From NCBI GenBank assembly GCA_963664045.2, contig CAXXGT010000002.1, positions 248,001 through 312,000 of the forward strand: DNA of 64,000 bases, given 5' to 3'. Both the position numbers and the translations under genes were made by a program. The notes under the pieces were generated by a model. The model searched no databases, was not told where the DNA came from, and saw nothing but the letters and a program-made list of their open reading frames with translations. Positions 45,934 through 55,813 of this stretch are shown piece after piece. The first letter of the stretch is position 1. Every line of letters begins with the position of its first letter. The stretch comes from JAPPHA01 sp963664045 (GTDB lineage: Bacteria > Pseudomonadota > Alphaproteobacteria > Rhodobacterales > Rhodobacteraceae).

Positions 45934-46989
45934 CTGGACACATCTCGAAAACCCCTTCTCAAGGCATTGAACCGCGAGATCCTGCCGACGCCTCCTGTCT
46001 GGATGATGAGGCAGGCCGGTCGATACCTGCCTGAATACATGAAAACCAGAGCTCGTGCCGGGAGTTTCCTCAATCTGTGTTTTACACCGGAACTCGCCGC
46101 CGAGGTTACCCTGCAACCGATACGGCGTTTCCGATTCGACGCGGCGATCCTGTTCGCCGACATCCTGCTTCTTCCCCATGCGCTGGGTTGCGAACTTGAC
46201 TTTCCCGAAGGGCTGGGGCCACAATTGTCGGTCATCCGGAAACCGGAAGATCTGGGGAGGTTGGCTCGCGCCGGGGACATCCACCGAAAGCTCGAGCCCG
46301 TCTACCGAACGGTCCGGATTCTCAGGGACGCATTGCCCGGCGATGTGGCATTGATCGGATTTGCCGGCGCACCATGGACAGTTGCGACCTACATGATCGC
46401 CGGTCGCGGAACCCCCGGACAGGAACCCGCGCACGCGATGCTCCGGGAGAACCGCCCCCTGTTCGACCAGTTGATTGAACTGCTCACCGACGCGACAATC
46501 CGCTACCTCGAGCAGCAGGCTAGGGCCGGTGCGGAAGTTCTGAACATCTTCGACAGTTGGTCGGGAAGCCTGACCCGAGGCGAGGGCCTGTTCGACCGGT
46601 ATTGCACGCGGATCCATGAACGAATCGTCAAGGCGCTCAACTCGAGCTGCCCGGATGTTCCCGTCATCGGATTTCCGAGAGGAGCGGGTCAGCACTATCG
46701 GGACTACGCAACCCGAACCGGCGTATCCGGGCTGGCCCTCGACACGGACGTCGACGTCGACTGGGCAGTGAAACATCTTCAGCCCGCAGCCTGCGTGCAA
46801 GGAAATCTCGATCCGCGTCTCATGGTTTCCGGCGGCAGGCAACTCGTTTCCGAGACCAGGAGAATTGTCGGGGCATTTGCGAACGGCCCTCACATTTTCA
46901 ACCTGGGGCATGGCATCACGCCGGACGGTGATCCGGACAATGTCCTGAGAATGCTCGAGGCGGTTCGGGAAACCCGCTTGTGCCGCTGA
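45934..46989 (+). CDS. hemE: Uroporphyrinogen decarboxylase
   Basis: Enzyme converting uroporphyrinogen III to coproporphyrinogen III. TPPVWMMRQAGRYLPEYM is the HemE signature, DAAILFADILLLP contains the catalytic Asp, and GFAGAPWTVATYMIAG and NLGHGITPDGDP follow. Homology to family N-termini (SRKPLLKAL) extends upstream of the first conventional start, a TTG at 45967. I therefore propose a CTG start at 45934, nine bases after GGAG, giving 351 residues. No ATG or GTG is available in frame. Confidence 0.93.
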   Translation: MDTSRKPLLKALNREILPTPPVWMMRQAGRYLPEYMKTRARAGSFLNLCFTPELAAEVTLQPIRRFRFDAAILFADILLLPHALGCELDFPEGLGPQLSVIRKPEDLGRLARAGDIHRKLEPVYRTVRILRDALPGDVALIGFAGAPWTVATYMIAGRGTPGQEPAHAMLRENRPLFDQLIELLTDATIRYLEQQARAGAEVLNIFDSWSGSLTRGEGLFDRYCTRIHERIVKALNSSCPDVPVIGFPRGAGQHYRDYATRTGVSGLALDTDVDVDWAVKHLQPAACVQGNLDPRLMVSGGRQLVSETRRIVGAFANGPHIFNLGHGITPDGDPDNVLRMLEAVRETRLCR

Positions 46990-47028
46990 GAATCCGGCGT
47001 GACGGGTCGCTTTCTTCGGCGGAACCCG

Positions 47029-47967
47029 TCACCTCCACCTGGCAACAGGAGGCATGCTCATCAGTACGGCGTCGACATCATGTCCTGAATCCAGGCCGAA
47101 TCGCGTGCCCCTGTCGTAGAGCAGGTTGAATTCGGCGTACCGCCCGCGCCTGGTCAACTGGATTTCCCGCTCCGCATCTGTCCAGGTCTCGCAACGCCTC
47201 TGTTCGGCTATCGGCAGCCAGGCCTCGCCGAAAGCGCGCCCGACGCTTTGCACGAATGCGAAGTCGGCGTCCCCGTCTCCGGAATCGAGATCGTCGAAAA
47301 AAATCCCGCCCGCCCCTCGTGATTCCTGGCGATGCGGAATCCAGAAATACCTGTCTGCCCAGTCCTTGAATTGCGCATAGTAATCCCGGTCGTGCCGTTC
47401 GCAGATTTCCTGGAGAACACGGTGGAACCTGTTCGTATCGTCCGGGTTTTCAAGGACAGGATTCAGGTCAATCCCCCCTCCGAACCATGTCGCAACGGGC
47501 GTCCAGAACATCCGCGTATTCATGTGAACGGCGGGGACCCTCGGGCTGTTCATGTGCGCAACGAGCGAGATCCCCGAAGCCCAGAACCGCGGGTCCTCCT
47601 TCAACCCCGGAATATCGCGGTGCGCAGTCAGGGACCTGAGCATCCCGGCGTCGAGTCTTCCATGGACCGTCGACACGTTGACCCCGACCTTTTCGAACAC
47701 CCGGCCGTCCCGCATGACCGACATGATCCCGCCTCCCGGATCGCCTGTCCCCTGCCGCCGGGTGGTTCGGACTTCGAACCTTCCCGGGGTACGGTCGGCC
47801 AAAGGTCCGACTACATGCCGGTTTTCAAGAGACTCGCAGTGCTCACGAACCTCGTCGCGCAGCGACCGAAACCAGTTCGCAACCCGCTGTCGCCCGGTAC
47901 AGATCTCTTTCTCCAACAGAGAACCCCTTGTTGAGCGTTGCGCGCCTTCACCCACCTGGCGACTCAT
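47029..47967 (-). CDS. hemF: Oxygen-dependent coproporphyrinogen III oxidase
   Basis: Enzyme of 312 residues making protoporphyrinogen IX with O2. GGGIMSVMRDGRVFEKVGVN (about 78-97), SLVAHMNSPRVPAVHMNTRM and FGGGIDLNPVLE, RGAGGIFFDDLD and the C-terminal RRGRYAEFNLLYDRGTRFGL are HemF hallmarks. The N-terminal 25 residues are not conserved, so the true start could be slightly later. Convergent with hemE. Confidence 0.95.
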   Translation of the reverse strand: MSRQVGEGAQRSTRGSLLEKEICTGRQRVANWFRSLRDEVREHCESLENRHVVGPLADRTPGRFEVRTTRRQGTGDPGGGIMSVMRDGRVFEKVGVNVSTVHGRLDAGMLRSLTAHRDIPGLKEDPRFWASGISLVAHMNSPRVPAVHMNTRMFWTPVATWFGGGIDLNPVLENPDDTNRFHRVLQEICERHDRDYYAQFKDWADRYFWIPHRQESRGAGGIFFDDLDSGDGDADFAFVQSVGRAFGEAWLPIAEQRRCETWTDAEREIQLTRRGRYAEFNLLYDRGTRFGLDSGHDVDAVLMSMPPVARWR

Positions 47968-48063
47968 CCCGGTACGTAGACGGAGTGGAAACCCGCGAAC
48001 GTTCAGATCAGGACGTGCCGGTGCGCGAAAGGCGTCACCCCGGGTTGTCCGGCGCCTTAACCG

Positions 48064-49278
48064 TCAAGCGGCCGCACGCGCCAGGGCGCACTGGTTCCAG
48101 AGCGCCGACAACGCTCCGACAAGCTTGTCTATGTCGGCGTCATCGTGCAGGGGTGAGGGAGTGATCCGCAGTCGTTCTGTTCCGCGTGGCACTGTCGGGT
48201 AATTGATCGGAGCGACATAGATCCCGTAATCCCTTCGCAGGATCTCGCTGATCTGGCGGCATTTTTCCGGATCCTTGATCAGGACCGCAACGATATGGCT
48301 GCCGTGTCCCATGTGCGGGACGCCGACTGCGTCAAGACGTCGTCGGAGGCGCTCGACCTGGCGTCTCTGCTGCATTCGCTCCCGGTCACTGATTTTCAGA
48401 TGGCGCACTGCCGCCAAGCTTGCTGCCGCAATCGCCGGGGGCAGCGAAGTCGTGAAGATGAATCCGCTCGCGAACGACCTGACGAAATCGCAGCACGCCC
48501 GGGAAGCCGCGATGTATCCCCCCTGGCATCCGAAGGCCTTTGCAAGCGTTCCTTCAATGACGGTGATCCTGTCTTCAACCCCGTCCCGTTCCGCGATACC
48601 GGCGCCACGACGGCCGTAGAGGCCGACGGCGTGGACTTCATCCAGGTAGGTCATCGCCCCGTACCGTTCGGCAACATCACAGATCTCGCCGATCGGTGCG
48701 ATATCGCCATCCATCGAGTACAAGGACTCGAAAGCGACAATTTTCGGGATATCCGGCGGAATCTCGCTCAGTTTTTGGTCAAGATCTTCCACGTCATTGT
48801 GCCGCCAGATCAATTTCGTGGCACGGGAGTGGCGAATGCCTTCGATCATCGACGCGTGATTGGCCGAATCCGAAAGGATGACAGTGCCGGGAATCCTCGA
48901 CGCTATGGTTGAAAGCGTGCTCCAGTTGGCGACATACCCGGATGTGAACAGGAGCGCCGCTTCCTTGTTGTGCAGATCGGCAAGTTCCCGTTCCAGAAGC
49001 ACGTGGCAGTGATTGGTTCCCGAGATGTTGCGGGTCCCACCCGAACCGACCCCGTAGCGGGAAATTGCATCCTTCGCGGCCCGGATGACAGATTCGTGCT
49101 GCGCCATGCCGAGGTAATCGTTCGAACACCAGACCGTGATGTCGCTTTCCCCGTCATGTTCATGGCTGGTAGCGTCCGGAAAACTGCCCCTTCGGCGTTC
49201 AATTTCCGCAAAGATCCGGTAATTGCCCTCTTCTTGCAGGGCATTAATGTGGCGCTGAAAAATGTCGTCAAAATTCAT
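48064..49278 (-). CDS. hemA: 5-aminolevulinate synthase (C4 pathway)
   Basis: PLP enzyme of 404 residues joining glycine and succinyl-CoA. VWCSNDYLGMAQH (about 49-61), GSGGTRNISGTNH, SDSANHASMIEGIR, DEVHAVGLYGRRGAG and the PLP lysine about 247 in EGTLAKAFGCQGGY are present. This Shemin-pathway enzyme is restricted in bacteria mainly to alphaproteobacteria. The ATG at 49276-49278 gives the usual MNFDDIF start. It lies about 100 bases upstream of hemF on the same strand. Confidence 0.97.
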   Translation of the reverse strand: MNFDDIFQRHINALQEEGNYRIFAEIERRRGSFPDATSHEHDGESDITVWCSNDYLGMAQHESVIRAAKDAISRYGVGSGGTRNISGTNHCHVLLERELADLHNKEAALLFTSGYVANWSTLSTIASRIPGTVILSDSANHASMIEGIRHSRATKLIWRHNDVEDLDQKLSEIPPDIPKIVAFESLYSMDGDIAPIGEICDVAERYGAMTYLDEVHAVGLYGRRGAGIAERDGVEDRITVIEGTLAKAFGCQGGYIAASRACCDFVRSFASGFIFTTSLPPAIAAASLAAVRHLKISDRERMQQRRQVERLRRRLDAVGVPHMGHGSHIVAVLIKDPEKCRQISEILRRDYGIYVAPINYPTVPRGTERLRITPSPLHDDADIDKLVGALSALWNQCALARAAA

Positions 49279-49368
49279 GCCTGCATCGATCCCATTCTGG
49301 TAAAGGTCGAGCTCTGATCTGGCTGTCGTCACGGACCAAGTGGCATCAGATCACGGGCCCGGGCCAGA

Positions 49369-50112
49369 CTACGTGTCGTTACTGTCCTTGGACGGCAGGT
49401 TGAACAGTTTTTCCGCATCGCTCAGTGGGTCCTCGTCCGATTCCGTTGCACGCGCCGTGTCGGAAAGGGTGAAGTTCTCGAGTCCACTGATCGACGAAGG
49501 CATGCGGTACTCGGTTTCCATGTGCAGTGACTGCTCGGTCGACACCAAGGTTTTCCTCTGCTCCATCGTCATGGCTTCGCCGACTTTCTCCTTCTTTTTC
49601 ATCGCCAGGCCGATCGCGGCATCGAGTTCGGTCTGCTTGCACAGACCGAGCGCGACCGGATCTGTCGGCTGGATATTGGCCATGTTCCAGTGCGTACGCT
49701 CGCGTACGGACTTGATCGTCGGCCTCGTCGTGCCGATCAAGCGCGCAATCTGGCTGTCAGACAGTTCCGGGTGAAACCTGACAAGCCAATTGATCGCGGC
49801 CGGTTTGTCCTGGCGTTTGGACAGTGGCGTATAGCGGGTTTCCCGCCTCTTCGACCTGCTCTGCGTCAACAGGTCCTGTTTGAGTTTCAGGATGTATTCG
49901 GGATCGCCTTGACCCTTCTCGATTTCCTCGGTTTCCAGCTGGTTGCTTGCGACCGGATCCAGTCCCTTGATTCCGATTGCGAATTCGCAATCGGCGATGC
50001 CATTCACTTCAAGTTCATGCAAGCCGCAGAAATCGGCGATCTGCCTGAACGTCAGTGACGTGTTGTCGACAAGCCAAACGGCAGTGGCCGTCGCCATGAT
50101 CGGAGTCGCCAT
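49369..50112 (-). CDS. DUF1013 protein, cell-cycle transcriptional regulator-like (TrcR family)
   Basis: Protein of 247 residues. ATAVWLVDNTSLTFRQIADFCG (about 9-30) is a helix-turn-helix-like N-terminus conserved in DUF1013. A second one, HPELSDSQIARLIGTTRPTIKSVRERTHWN, lies near 114-143. The family is alphaproteobacterial and includes TrcR, described as a cell-cycle transcription regulator. The last 60 residues are low complexity and acidic. Confidence 0.88.
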   Translation of the reverse strand: MATPIMATATAVWLVDNTSLTFRQIADFCGLHELEVNGIADCEFAIGIKGLDPVASNQLETEEIEKGQGDPEYILKLKQDLLTQSRSKRRETRYTPLSKRQDKPAAINWLVRFHPELSDSQIARLIGTTRPTIKSVRERTHWNMANIQPTDPVALGLCKQTELDAAIGLAMKKKEKVGEAMTMEQRKTLVSTEQSLHMETEYRMPSSISGLENFTLSDTARATESDEDPLSDAEKLFNLPSKDSNDT

Positions 50113-50219
50113 TCTCGTACCTCGCTTGAACCGGAATCCATTCCCCGGTCAGCCTCGTCGGACTCTCCAACGATGCAATCCTCTACCGGTTTCATTCAAC
50201 TCTATACTCATACGGCACG

Positions 50220-50830
50220 ATGCCGAAAAGTGTAATCCGGACACTCGCGAGCGAAACCGTCGCCAAGGACAATGCGTGCGTGGCGTTGCAAGAAAGGTCG
50301 AACCGGAACTCGATGTCGAGACCATCGTTCTTCGCATCCTCGAGCCGAAGTCGGCCGAGCGCCGTATCCGAAACTCATCCGAGGTGTAGAGCGTCGGGTT
50401 CACGCGTCGACAGAGTTGGTCCTCGACCGGCCCCTTTGGCAGTGTAAATCGCTTCCAGCGTCAAATCATCGGACACGAGCAGGAGATCGATATCGCTCGC
50501 CGCCGTGTCCTTGCGCCTGGCAAACGATCCGAACAACAGGGCCGAAATCAGCTTGTCTGCCAACGGGTTGAGCGCGCGCCCGTATTGACTCTTCCAGACC
50601 ATTTGTCTTGCGGACAATACTGCAAATCCCGTCGAACAGAGGCGATTCGCGATTGGCCCGGTCGTGCTTGCGGTTGCCTGCGCGAAACGACCGCAAGGCC
50701 GCTTCCGGCGAGTCGGGCCCCGGGAACTTTCGCTGTTCGTGAATACGTCGACACCTGTACATCGAGACCGATCGGGAATGCACTGCTCGAAACGCATTGG
50801 AGCGATGTCCGACGTCCGTTGCGAAACCGT
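50220..50830 (-). pseudogene. Nucleotidyltransferase-domain transcriptional regulator, frameshifted
   Basis: Three frames must be combined. The first gives RANRESPLFDGICSIVRKTN (about 50640-50580). The next gives LNPLADKLISALLFGSFARR and then KDTAASDIDLLLVSDDLTLE (50570-50450), with the GSF...D.D motif of MNT-type nucleotidyltransferases. The third resumes as NPTLYTSDEFRIRR (50400-50360). This is the order seen in intact proteins with an N-terminal HTH and C-terminal nucleotidyltransferase. At least two frameshifts and loss of the C-terminus make it inactive. Confidence 0.72.
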
Positions 50831-50912
50831 AACCGCGACGGGGCAGATTGATCCCGCATATTCTGGTGGAGAGCGTCTCCGGATACCTGCCCGACGGGAC
50901 GGAAACAGTGAA

Positions 50913-51911
50913 TCAGGTAACCGCGAGGACGATTTTTCCGATGTGCGCGGAACTCTCCATGTAACGGTGAGCCTCTGGCGCCTCTCCCAGGTCAAAGACC
51001 GAATCCATGACCGGGTGCACCCGGCCCGTGTCCAGCAACGGCCACACTCTTTCAGAAAGGTCCCGGGCAATACGGGCCTTTGCCCGATCGCTTTGCGGTC
51101 GCAGGGTCGACCCCGTGATGGTCAACCTGCGTGTCATGAGATGTGCAAGATTGAGCGTTTGCTTTGGCCCCCGCAGAAAGGCGATCTGGACCAGACGACC
51201 ATCCTCTGCCAGAGCCGCGAGGTTTCGCGGGATATAGTCCCCGCCGACCATATCGAGGATGAGATCGACCCCACCGCGTTTCGTTTCGTCAGCGATGCGG
51301 TCCACGAAGTCCTGTTCCCGATAGTTGATCGCCACATCAGCGCCCAATTCGAGGCATCGTTCGCATTTTTCCGCCGATCCGGCAGTGGTGAACACCCGCG
51401 CTCCGAACTCGTGCGCCAGTTGGATTGCCGTCGTGCCGATCCCGGATGTGCCGCCGTGAACAAGAAAGGTCTCTCCCTCCTTGAGACCTCCACGCGTGAA
51501 GACGTTACTCCAGACCGTGAAAAAGGTCTCGCACAGGGCCGCCGCCGCCTGCATGCCAAATCCGGAAGGAACTGGAAGTGCGTGATCCTCGTGGGTTACC
51601 GCAAATTCAGCGTACCCTCCCCCGGGCAGCAATGCCGTGACCTGGTCGCCAACCTGCCATCGTGTCGCGCTTGCCCCGGTCGCGACGATGGTCCCGGCCG
51701 CTTCCAGCCCGGGAAGGTCCGAAGCCGCCGGCGGCGGCGCGTACAGGCCGGCTCTTTGCAGGCAATCAGGCCGATTGACCCCGGCGGCCTCGATCCTGAT
51801 CAGAACCTGGCCGTCCCCCGGGGCAGGAACCGGCCGCGAGACTTCGGTCAGGACTTCGGGTCCGCCAGGTTCCCTGATCTCGACCGCGCGCATCGTCTCC
51901 GGCAATTGCAT
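50913..51911 (-). CDS. NAD(P)H-quinone oxidoreductase (zeta-crystallin-like, MDR family)
   Basis: Zinc-free medium-chain dehydrogenase of 332 residues. RIEAAGVNRPDCLQRAGLYAPPP (about 44-66), the quinone oxidoreductase signature FLVHGGTSGIGTTAIQLAHEFGARVFTT with a nucleotide-binding loop (about 147-174) and VDLILDMVGGDYI are present. It reduces quinones or enones with NADPH. It is followed closely by rearranged DNA and preceded by the aminotransferase gene. Confidence 0.9.
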   Translation of the reverse strand: MQLPETMRAVEIREPGGPEVLTEVSRPVPAPGDGQVLIRIEAAGVNRPDCLQRAGLYAPPPAASDLPGLEAAGTIVATGASATRWQVGDQVTALLPGGGYAEFAVTHEDHALPVPSGFGMQAAAALCETFFTVWSNVFTRGGLKEGETFLVHGGTSGIGTTAIQLAHEFGARVFTTAGSAEKCERCLELGADVAINYREQDFVDRIADETKRGGVDLILDMVGGDYIPRNLAALAEDGRLVQIAFLRGPKQTLNLAHLMTRRLTITGSTLRPQSDRAKARIARDLSERVWPLLDTGRVHPVMDSVFDLGEAPEAHRYMESSAHIGKIVLAVT

Positions 51912-51932
51912 GACTTCAGGTCCCCGGCTCTG

Positions 51933-52796
51933 CTATCCGGACAACGAGTGGGCGAAATCCCAGTACATTTCGCGGACCTTCATTGCGGTCCGTCCGATAT
52001 TGAGATCGCGGTCGTCAAACCGCGTTACCGGCACGACCTTTCCGATGTTTCCCGTCACGAAAATCTCGTCGGCCCCGCGAAAATCCTCGACTGTCAGAGT
52101 GGTCTCGTTAACGGCAATTCCGTCTTCTGCAAGCAACTTGATGATACGCTGGCGAGTCAGTCCATTCAGAAACATCCCGTTCGGGACCGGTGTCAGGATC
52201 TCCTGATCCCGGACCATGAACACGTTGGTCGACGCAGTCTCCGCGACATGATCATTGATATCCAGCGAAAGAGCGTTGGAAAAACCGCGACTGCGCGCTT
52301 CAGAGATAATTCGTCCATTGTTGGCATAGAGCGACGCGGCCTTCGCTGTCGTCAGAGCCATATCGGGCATGGGGCGCCGGTAGGGCGATACCGTCAGCGA
52401 GAACTGTCCGACCGCCGGCATGGGAAACGTCTCGATGCAAATCGCAAAACGGGTGCTGTCAGGGTCAATTTCGACGACGCCGGGGCCACCCTCTCGGGAC
52501 CACATCATGGGCCGCAGGTAAAGCGCCTCGTTCCTGTCAAATCGCCGGCAACCTTCCTCAATCAGCCCGTGGATCTCTTCGGACGTGACTTGAGGCGTCA
52601 TTCCCATCGTTCGCGCGGAGGCGACGATTCGATCACAATGCAGATCCAGGTCCGGCCGCACACCGTCAAACTGCCGTGCGCCGTCAAACACGAGCGTGCC
52701 GAGCCACAACCCGTGGTCGGCAGATCCCATAATGGGGACATTGCCATCGTGCCAGGTTCCGTCGAACCAGGTCGCGGCCTTCTGTCCAATCGCCAA
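51933..52796 (-). CDS. Class IV PLP aminotransferase (branched-chain/D-amino acid type)
   Basis: Fold-type IV enzyme of 287 residues. HGLWLGTLVFDGAR near 28, the PLP lysine in TTAKAASLYANN (about 148-159), SLDINDHVAETASTNVFMV (class IV signature) and MFLNGLTRQRII are present. Proteins of this length next to quinone oxidoreductase and COQ9 genes are annotated as branched-chain or D-alanine aminotransferases. Substrate specificity cannot be settled from sequence. The start at 52796 fits the family. Confidence 0.88.
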   Translation of the reverse strand: MAIGQKAATWFDGTWHDGNVPIMGSADHGLWLGTLVFDGARQFDGVRPDLDLHCDRIVASARTMGMTPQVTSEEIHGLIEEGCRRFDRNEALYLRPMMWSREGGPGVVEIDPDSTRFAICIETFPMPAVGQFSLTVSPYRRPMPDMALTTAKAASLYANNGRIISEARSRGFSNALSLDINDHVAETASTNVFMVRDQEILTPVPNGMFLNGLTRQRIIKLLAEDGIAVNETTLTVEDFRGADEIFVTGNIGKVVPVTRFDDRDLNIGRTAMKVREMYWDFAHSLSG

Positions 52797-52871
52797 GACT
52801 TCTCTCCCGTCAGAATTCGCCGCCGCTCATAGACAATGCTGACAGGTGATTCAACCTTGGCCGAGGTGTGC

Positions 52872-53585
52872 TCAGGACTTTGATGAATCCTCGGGCATGA
52901 ATCCAGGCAGGTCGGGAGGTGAAACCCCCGGCGGAACTGAAATCGATTTTAGGATCCTGCCGGGACCAGCCATGAATGCCTGATAACCTGGCAGGTCGCG
53001 CAGCCTGGCCTTGCCCCGCTCGATCCGCATCACGTCTTCGATACGCCGGTCGAGAAACTCCCAGGTTTCCGACTGACCCTGCGACTCGTCACCAATCCAG
53101 AACAGGTTCGTCGAGGCCAGTATCCCCGACAGGAGCATCCGCTTGGTGTACCAGTTCACATCTCTCGACGTGTCGTTCAGCGCATTCCAGATGGTATCGG
53201 CCGTTTTCCACAAGGCGTGCGCGCCAGGGGCGGCATGATGCGGCAACGCAAACGAGGCCGTACTCTTCCGCAGGACCTCCCTGTCCGCCAACTCGAACCG
53301 TGTCCTGGCGGCGTATACGACGCGATCACGGAAACGCAATGACTCCAGTTCGGAAGCCGTCTCTTCAAGTTTCCGTACCATTTCGCGATCAAGGGTGGCT
53401 TCATACTCGAGCGCAAGGTCCAGGCTGGTACGTGGAAAGACCCGGCGCGCTTCGCGGATGTCCAGGCCCGACTCCTTGACAGCGCCTTCCCAGGTGGCGT
53501 GTCCCCATCCATTGAACGGGACCAGCGGTAGTGCCGCAGCGAGAATGCGTGCCTTGGCTGCGCGTGTGTCGCATTTCGTGGTCAT
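52872..53585 (-). CDS. COQ9-family protein (ubiquinone biosynthesis, RpsU-divergent)
   Basis: Protein of 237 residues. The TetR-like N-terminal part (RILAAALPLVPFNGWGHATWEGAVKESG) and the COQ9 C-domain (HALWKTADTIWNALNDTSRDVNWYTKRM) match the family. COQ9 binds lipids and presents intermediates to the hydroxylase COQ7. In alphaproteobacteria it is commonly encoded divergently from rpsU, as here. The ATG at 53583-53585 is taken; a longer frame reaches 53639. Confidence 0.92.
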   Translation of the reverse strand: MTTKCDTRAAKARILAAALPLVPFNGWGHATWEGAVKESGLDIREARRVFPRTSLDLALEYEATLDREMVRKLEETASELESLRFRDRVVYAARTRFELADREVLRKSTASFALPHHAAPGAHALWKTADTIWNALNDTSRDVNWYTKRMLLSGILASTNLFWIGDESQGQSETWEFLDRRIEDVMRIERGKARLRDLPGYQAFMAGPGRILKSISVPPGVSPPDLPGFMPEDSSKS

Positions 53586-54034
53586 TCTCCAGCTCTCCGT
53601 CGTCAAGTCCCGGGCCAGGCAAGTGCCGCACGGAAACACGGGCAGAACACCAGAACCGGCGCAACCCTTTTACGACGAACACTGATCGGTCGCAATCAAC
53701 CTGACCACGATCATCAAGGACCACGTAACCGAACTTGAGCCGGCAAACCGACAAGTCGCCAATTGCGCGTCCGACCCCTCCGACAAGGAGCACATGTGTG
53801 CTACGAGGAGGAACCTGGCCGGTCGCGAATTCGTCATCGACGCTCGCTACAGGCAGAATCCGGTTGCGGAATCTCCTCGAATGATCGATAGTTCAGGTGG
53901 CCGCAAATCACGCGCAGGACGTGGGCGGCGTGTTCGTTGGCGGTGTCGTGTCTGGACAGGTCCGTGAACATGCGTTAACTGCCGCTTTTTTCGGGATCTC
54001 CATGAATTCCCGGCAGCAAGGGATGACGACATCG
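53586..54034. other. Divergent promoter region between COQ9 gene and rpsU
   Basis: About 450 bases with no gene I can support. It must contain both promoters. No riboswitch or clear palindrome was recognised. Confidence 0.4.
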
Positions 54035-54241
54035 ATGCAGGTACAGGTTCGCGACAACAACGTTGATCAGGCACTTCGCGCATTGAAAAAGAAATTGCAG
54101 CGCGAGGGAGTATTTCGCGAAATGAAACTCCGGCAGCACTACGAAAAGCCATCCGAAAAACGCGCACGCCAGAGAGCCGAGGCACTTCGCCGCGCACGAA
54201 AGCTCGCACGAAAAAGGGCGCAGCGCGAGGATCTCCTCTGA
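54035..54241 (+). CDS. rpsU: 30S ribosomal protein S21
   Basis: Protein of 68 residues. MQVQVRDNNVDQALRALKKK then LQREGVFREMKLRQHYEKPS is a full S21 core, with an Arg-rich C-terminus. The ATG at 54035 has GGGATG ten bases upstream; an ATG at 54023 would add four residues. Stands alone. Confidence 0.95.
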   Translation: MQVQVRDNNVDQALRALKKKLQREGVFREMKLRQHYEKPSEKRARQRAEALRRARKLARKRAQREDLL

Positions 54242-54911
54242 ATGCGTGCAATCCCCGTTTTCTGATCGCTCGTACGCGGAAACACTGACCATACCGCGGC
54301 CTGAACAAACAGGATTCATTATCACTCTGCACATGTTGCCCGTGCCGTCATTTTGGCGGTGATGAAGGCAATGATGGCACCTAAACGCCCCAACTGTAAT
54401 TCGGATTTCAGCAAATCCTTGACACCAAGAACGCGTTCCCCAGATACAAAAAGTGCCCGGGAATTAGGGAAATACTGAAGCCCCGCTGCCGACCGGGAAA
54501 ATCCCCAATCCAAAGTCGGACATAGCGCCAAATCACCGGAATGCACGCCCTTGAACCAGTCGTCAGCGGTTCCCTGGTCCCGTTTGCCCTGGCAAGGGTT
54601 GAGCGTTTTTTCAAGGGCGGCAGGAACAGGCCGAGACAATGCCGTGAAAACCCTGCGGCAAGCTGCTGGCCGGCCCGTCTTCGAAACATGTCCGAATCAC
54701 CGATCCAGCGCTCAGGGTCTCGATCGCCGCGCCTTGCAGGCAGTTGGTACGACCGCACGGTCCGTGCGCCACCGAAATCACTTTCGGCCCAAAAACAGAA
54801 TCCAGGACCTTCCGGTACATGAATGCTGCACATTCGCAGGCGCAAGGCGCGCCCGCGTTGGCGAGTTCACCTTCAAGCCCGGCATGACATCCTGAGCGCA
54901 CGGACCGGGAA
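54242..54911. other. Intergenic region without recognised gene
   Basis: About 670 bases between rpsU and the minus-strand GntR gene. Several overlapping frames on both strands lack motifs and ribosome-binding sites. No RNA gene was recognised. Confidence 0.4.
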
Positions 54912-55595
54912 TCAGTCATCGAAATAATCCGCGTGAGATTGCCGGATCCCCGCAATGACGTCGTCAAGCCGGGACAGGTGCCTGGTAATTGCCCCGATGA
55001 TCGCATCCTCGTCCCGATTTTTCAGGGCCGACGCGATCCCGCAGTGATCGTCAAACAGTTCATCCATCGCGGCCGGTGCTGCAAGGCTCAGAACACAGAG
55101 CCGGTCCACAAGTGCCTTGTTCTCGGAAATCGTGCCGAACATGAACACGCAGTCGCCGGCAGTGCAAAGATGCTTGTGGAAGTCATAGTCAAGGCCGTGG
55201 AACGCCTCGACATCATGCTTCGCAATTGCAGCGTTCTGTTTTTCGAGTTCCCGGTCCAGCCCCTGGTGGTGCCGCTCGGTCGATCGCCTGCAGGCGCGCC
55301 GCAGGACCTCGCATTCGACGGCCATGCGGATAAACCGGGCACGCTTGATTTTCTCCGATGAAAACCCTCGAACTTCCGTTGCCCTTTGCGGCCTGACCAG
55401 CAACAAGTCAAGGTTGGCAAGACGGATGAACGCCTCACGCACGGGCTGGCGCGACACGTTGAACTGCCGGGCGATCTCGACCTCACTGATTCGCGTTCCC
55501 GGAAGCATTTTCAAGGAAACGATCTGTCCGTGCAAATGGTCGAACACGTCGTCCGCGTTGGTTCCGCGGTGGTGTGTCGTCAGGGCCTGTGCCAT
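54912..55595 (-). CDS. GntR-family transcriptional regulator (FCD subfamily), carbohydrate cluster
   Basis: Protein of 227 residues. The winged helix-turn-helix GTRISEVEIARQFNVSRQPVREAFIRL (about 36-62) precedes an FCD domain with metal/ligand residues (VECEVLRRACRR, DYDFHKHLC). It is divergent from the ABC transporter genes, with a palindrome-like site in between, so it is probably the uronate-responsive repressor of the cluster. Confidence 0.9.
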   Translation of the reverse strand: MAQALTTHHRGTNADDVFDHLHGQIVSLKMLPGTRISEVEIARQFNVSRQPVREAFIRLANLDLLLVRPQRATEVRGFSSEKIKRARFIRMAVECEVLRRACRRSTERHHQGLDRELEKQNAAIAKHDVEAFHGLDYDFHKHLCTAGDCVFMFGTISENKALVDRLCVLSLAAPAAMDELFDDHCGIASALKNRDEDAIIGAITRHLSRLDDVIAGIRQSHADYFDD

Positions 55596-55813
55596 GCCGG
55601 CTCCTCTTGTCTCTCGACATTCCTACCATACCAGTTGCCCCGAGGAAAGAACGGCCCCGCCCTCCGGTGAATTGAAGGGAAGGCCGCGGGATCGCTTTCG
55701 TGACTCACGAAAGAACCACGATGCTCGGAATCCGGTGACCGGGTATCAGGGCCACCTTGGTTTGTCGCCCTGTGCACTGCCCTGTGAATCGTTGTCTTGA
55801 CAATCAAACTGGA

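Noticed and set aside
50664..52832. 722-residue plus-strand ORF
   Set aside because: Antisense to the well-supported quinone oxidoreductase and aminotransferase genes; composition typical of a mirror frame.
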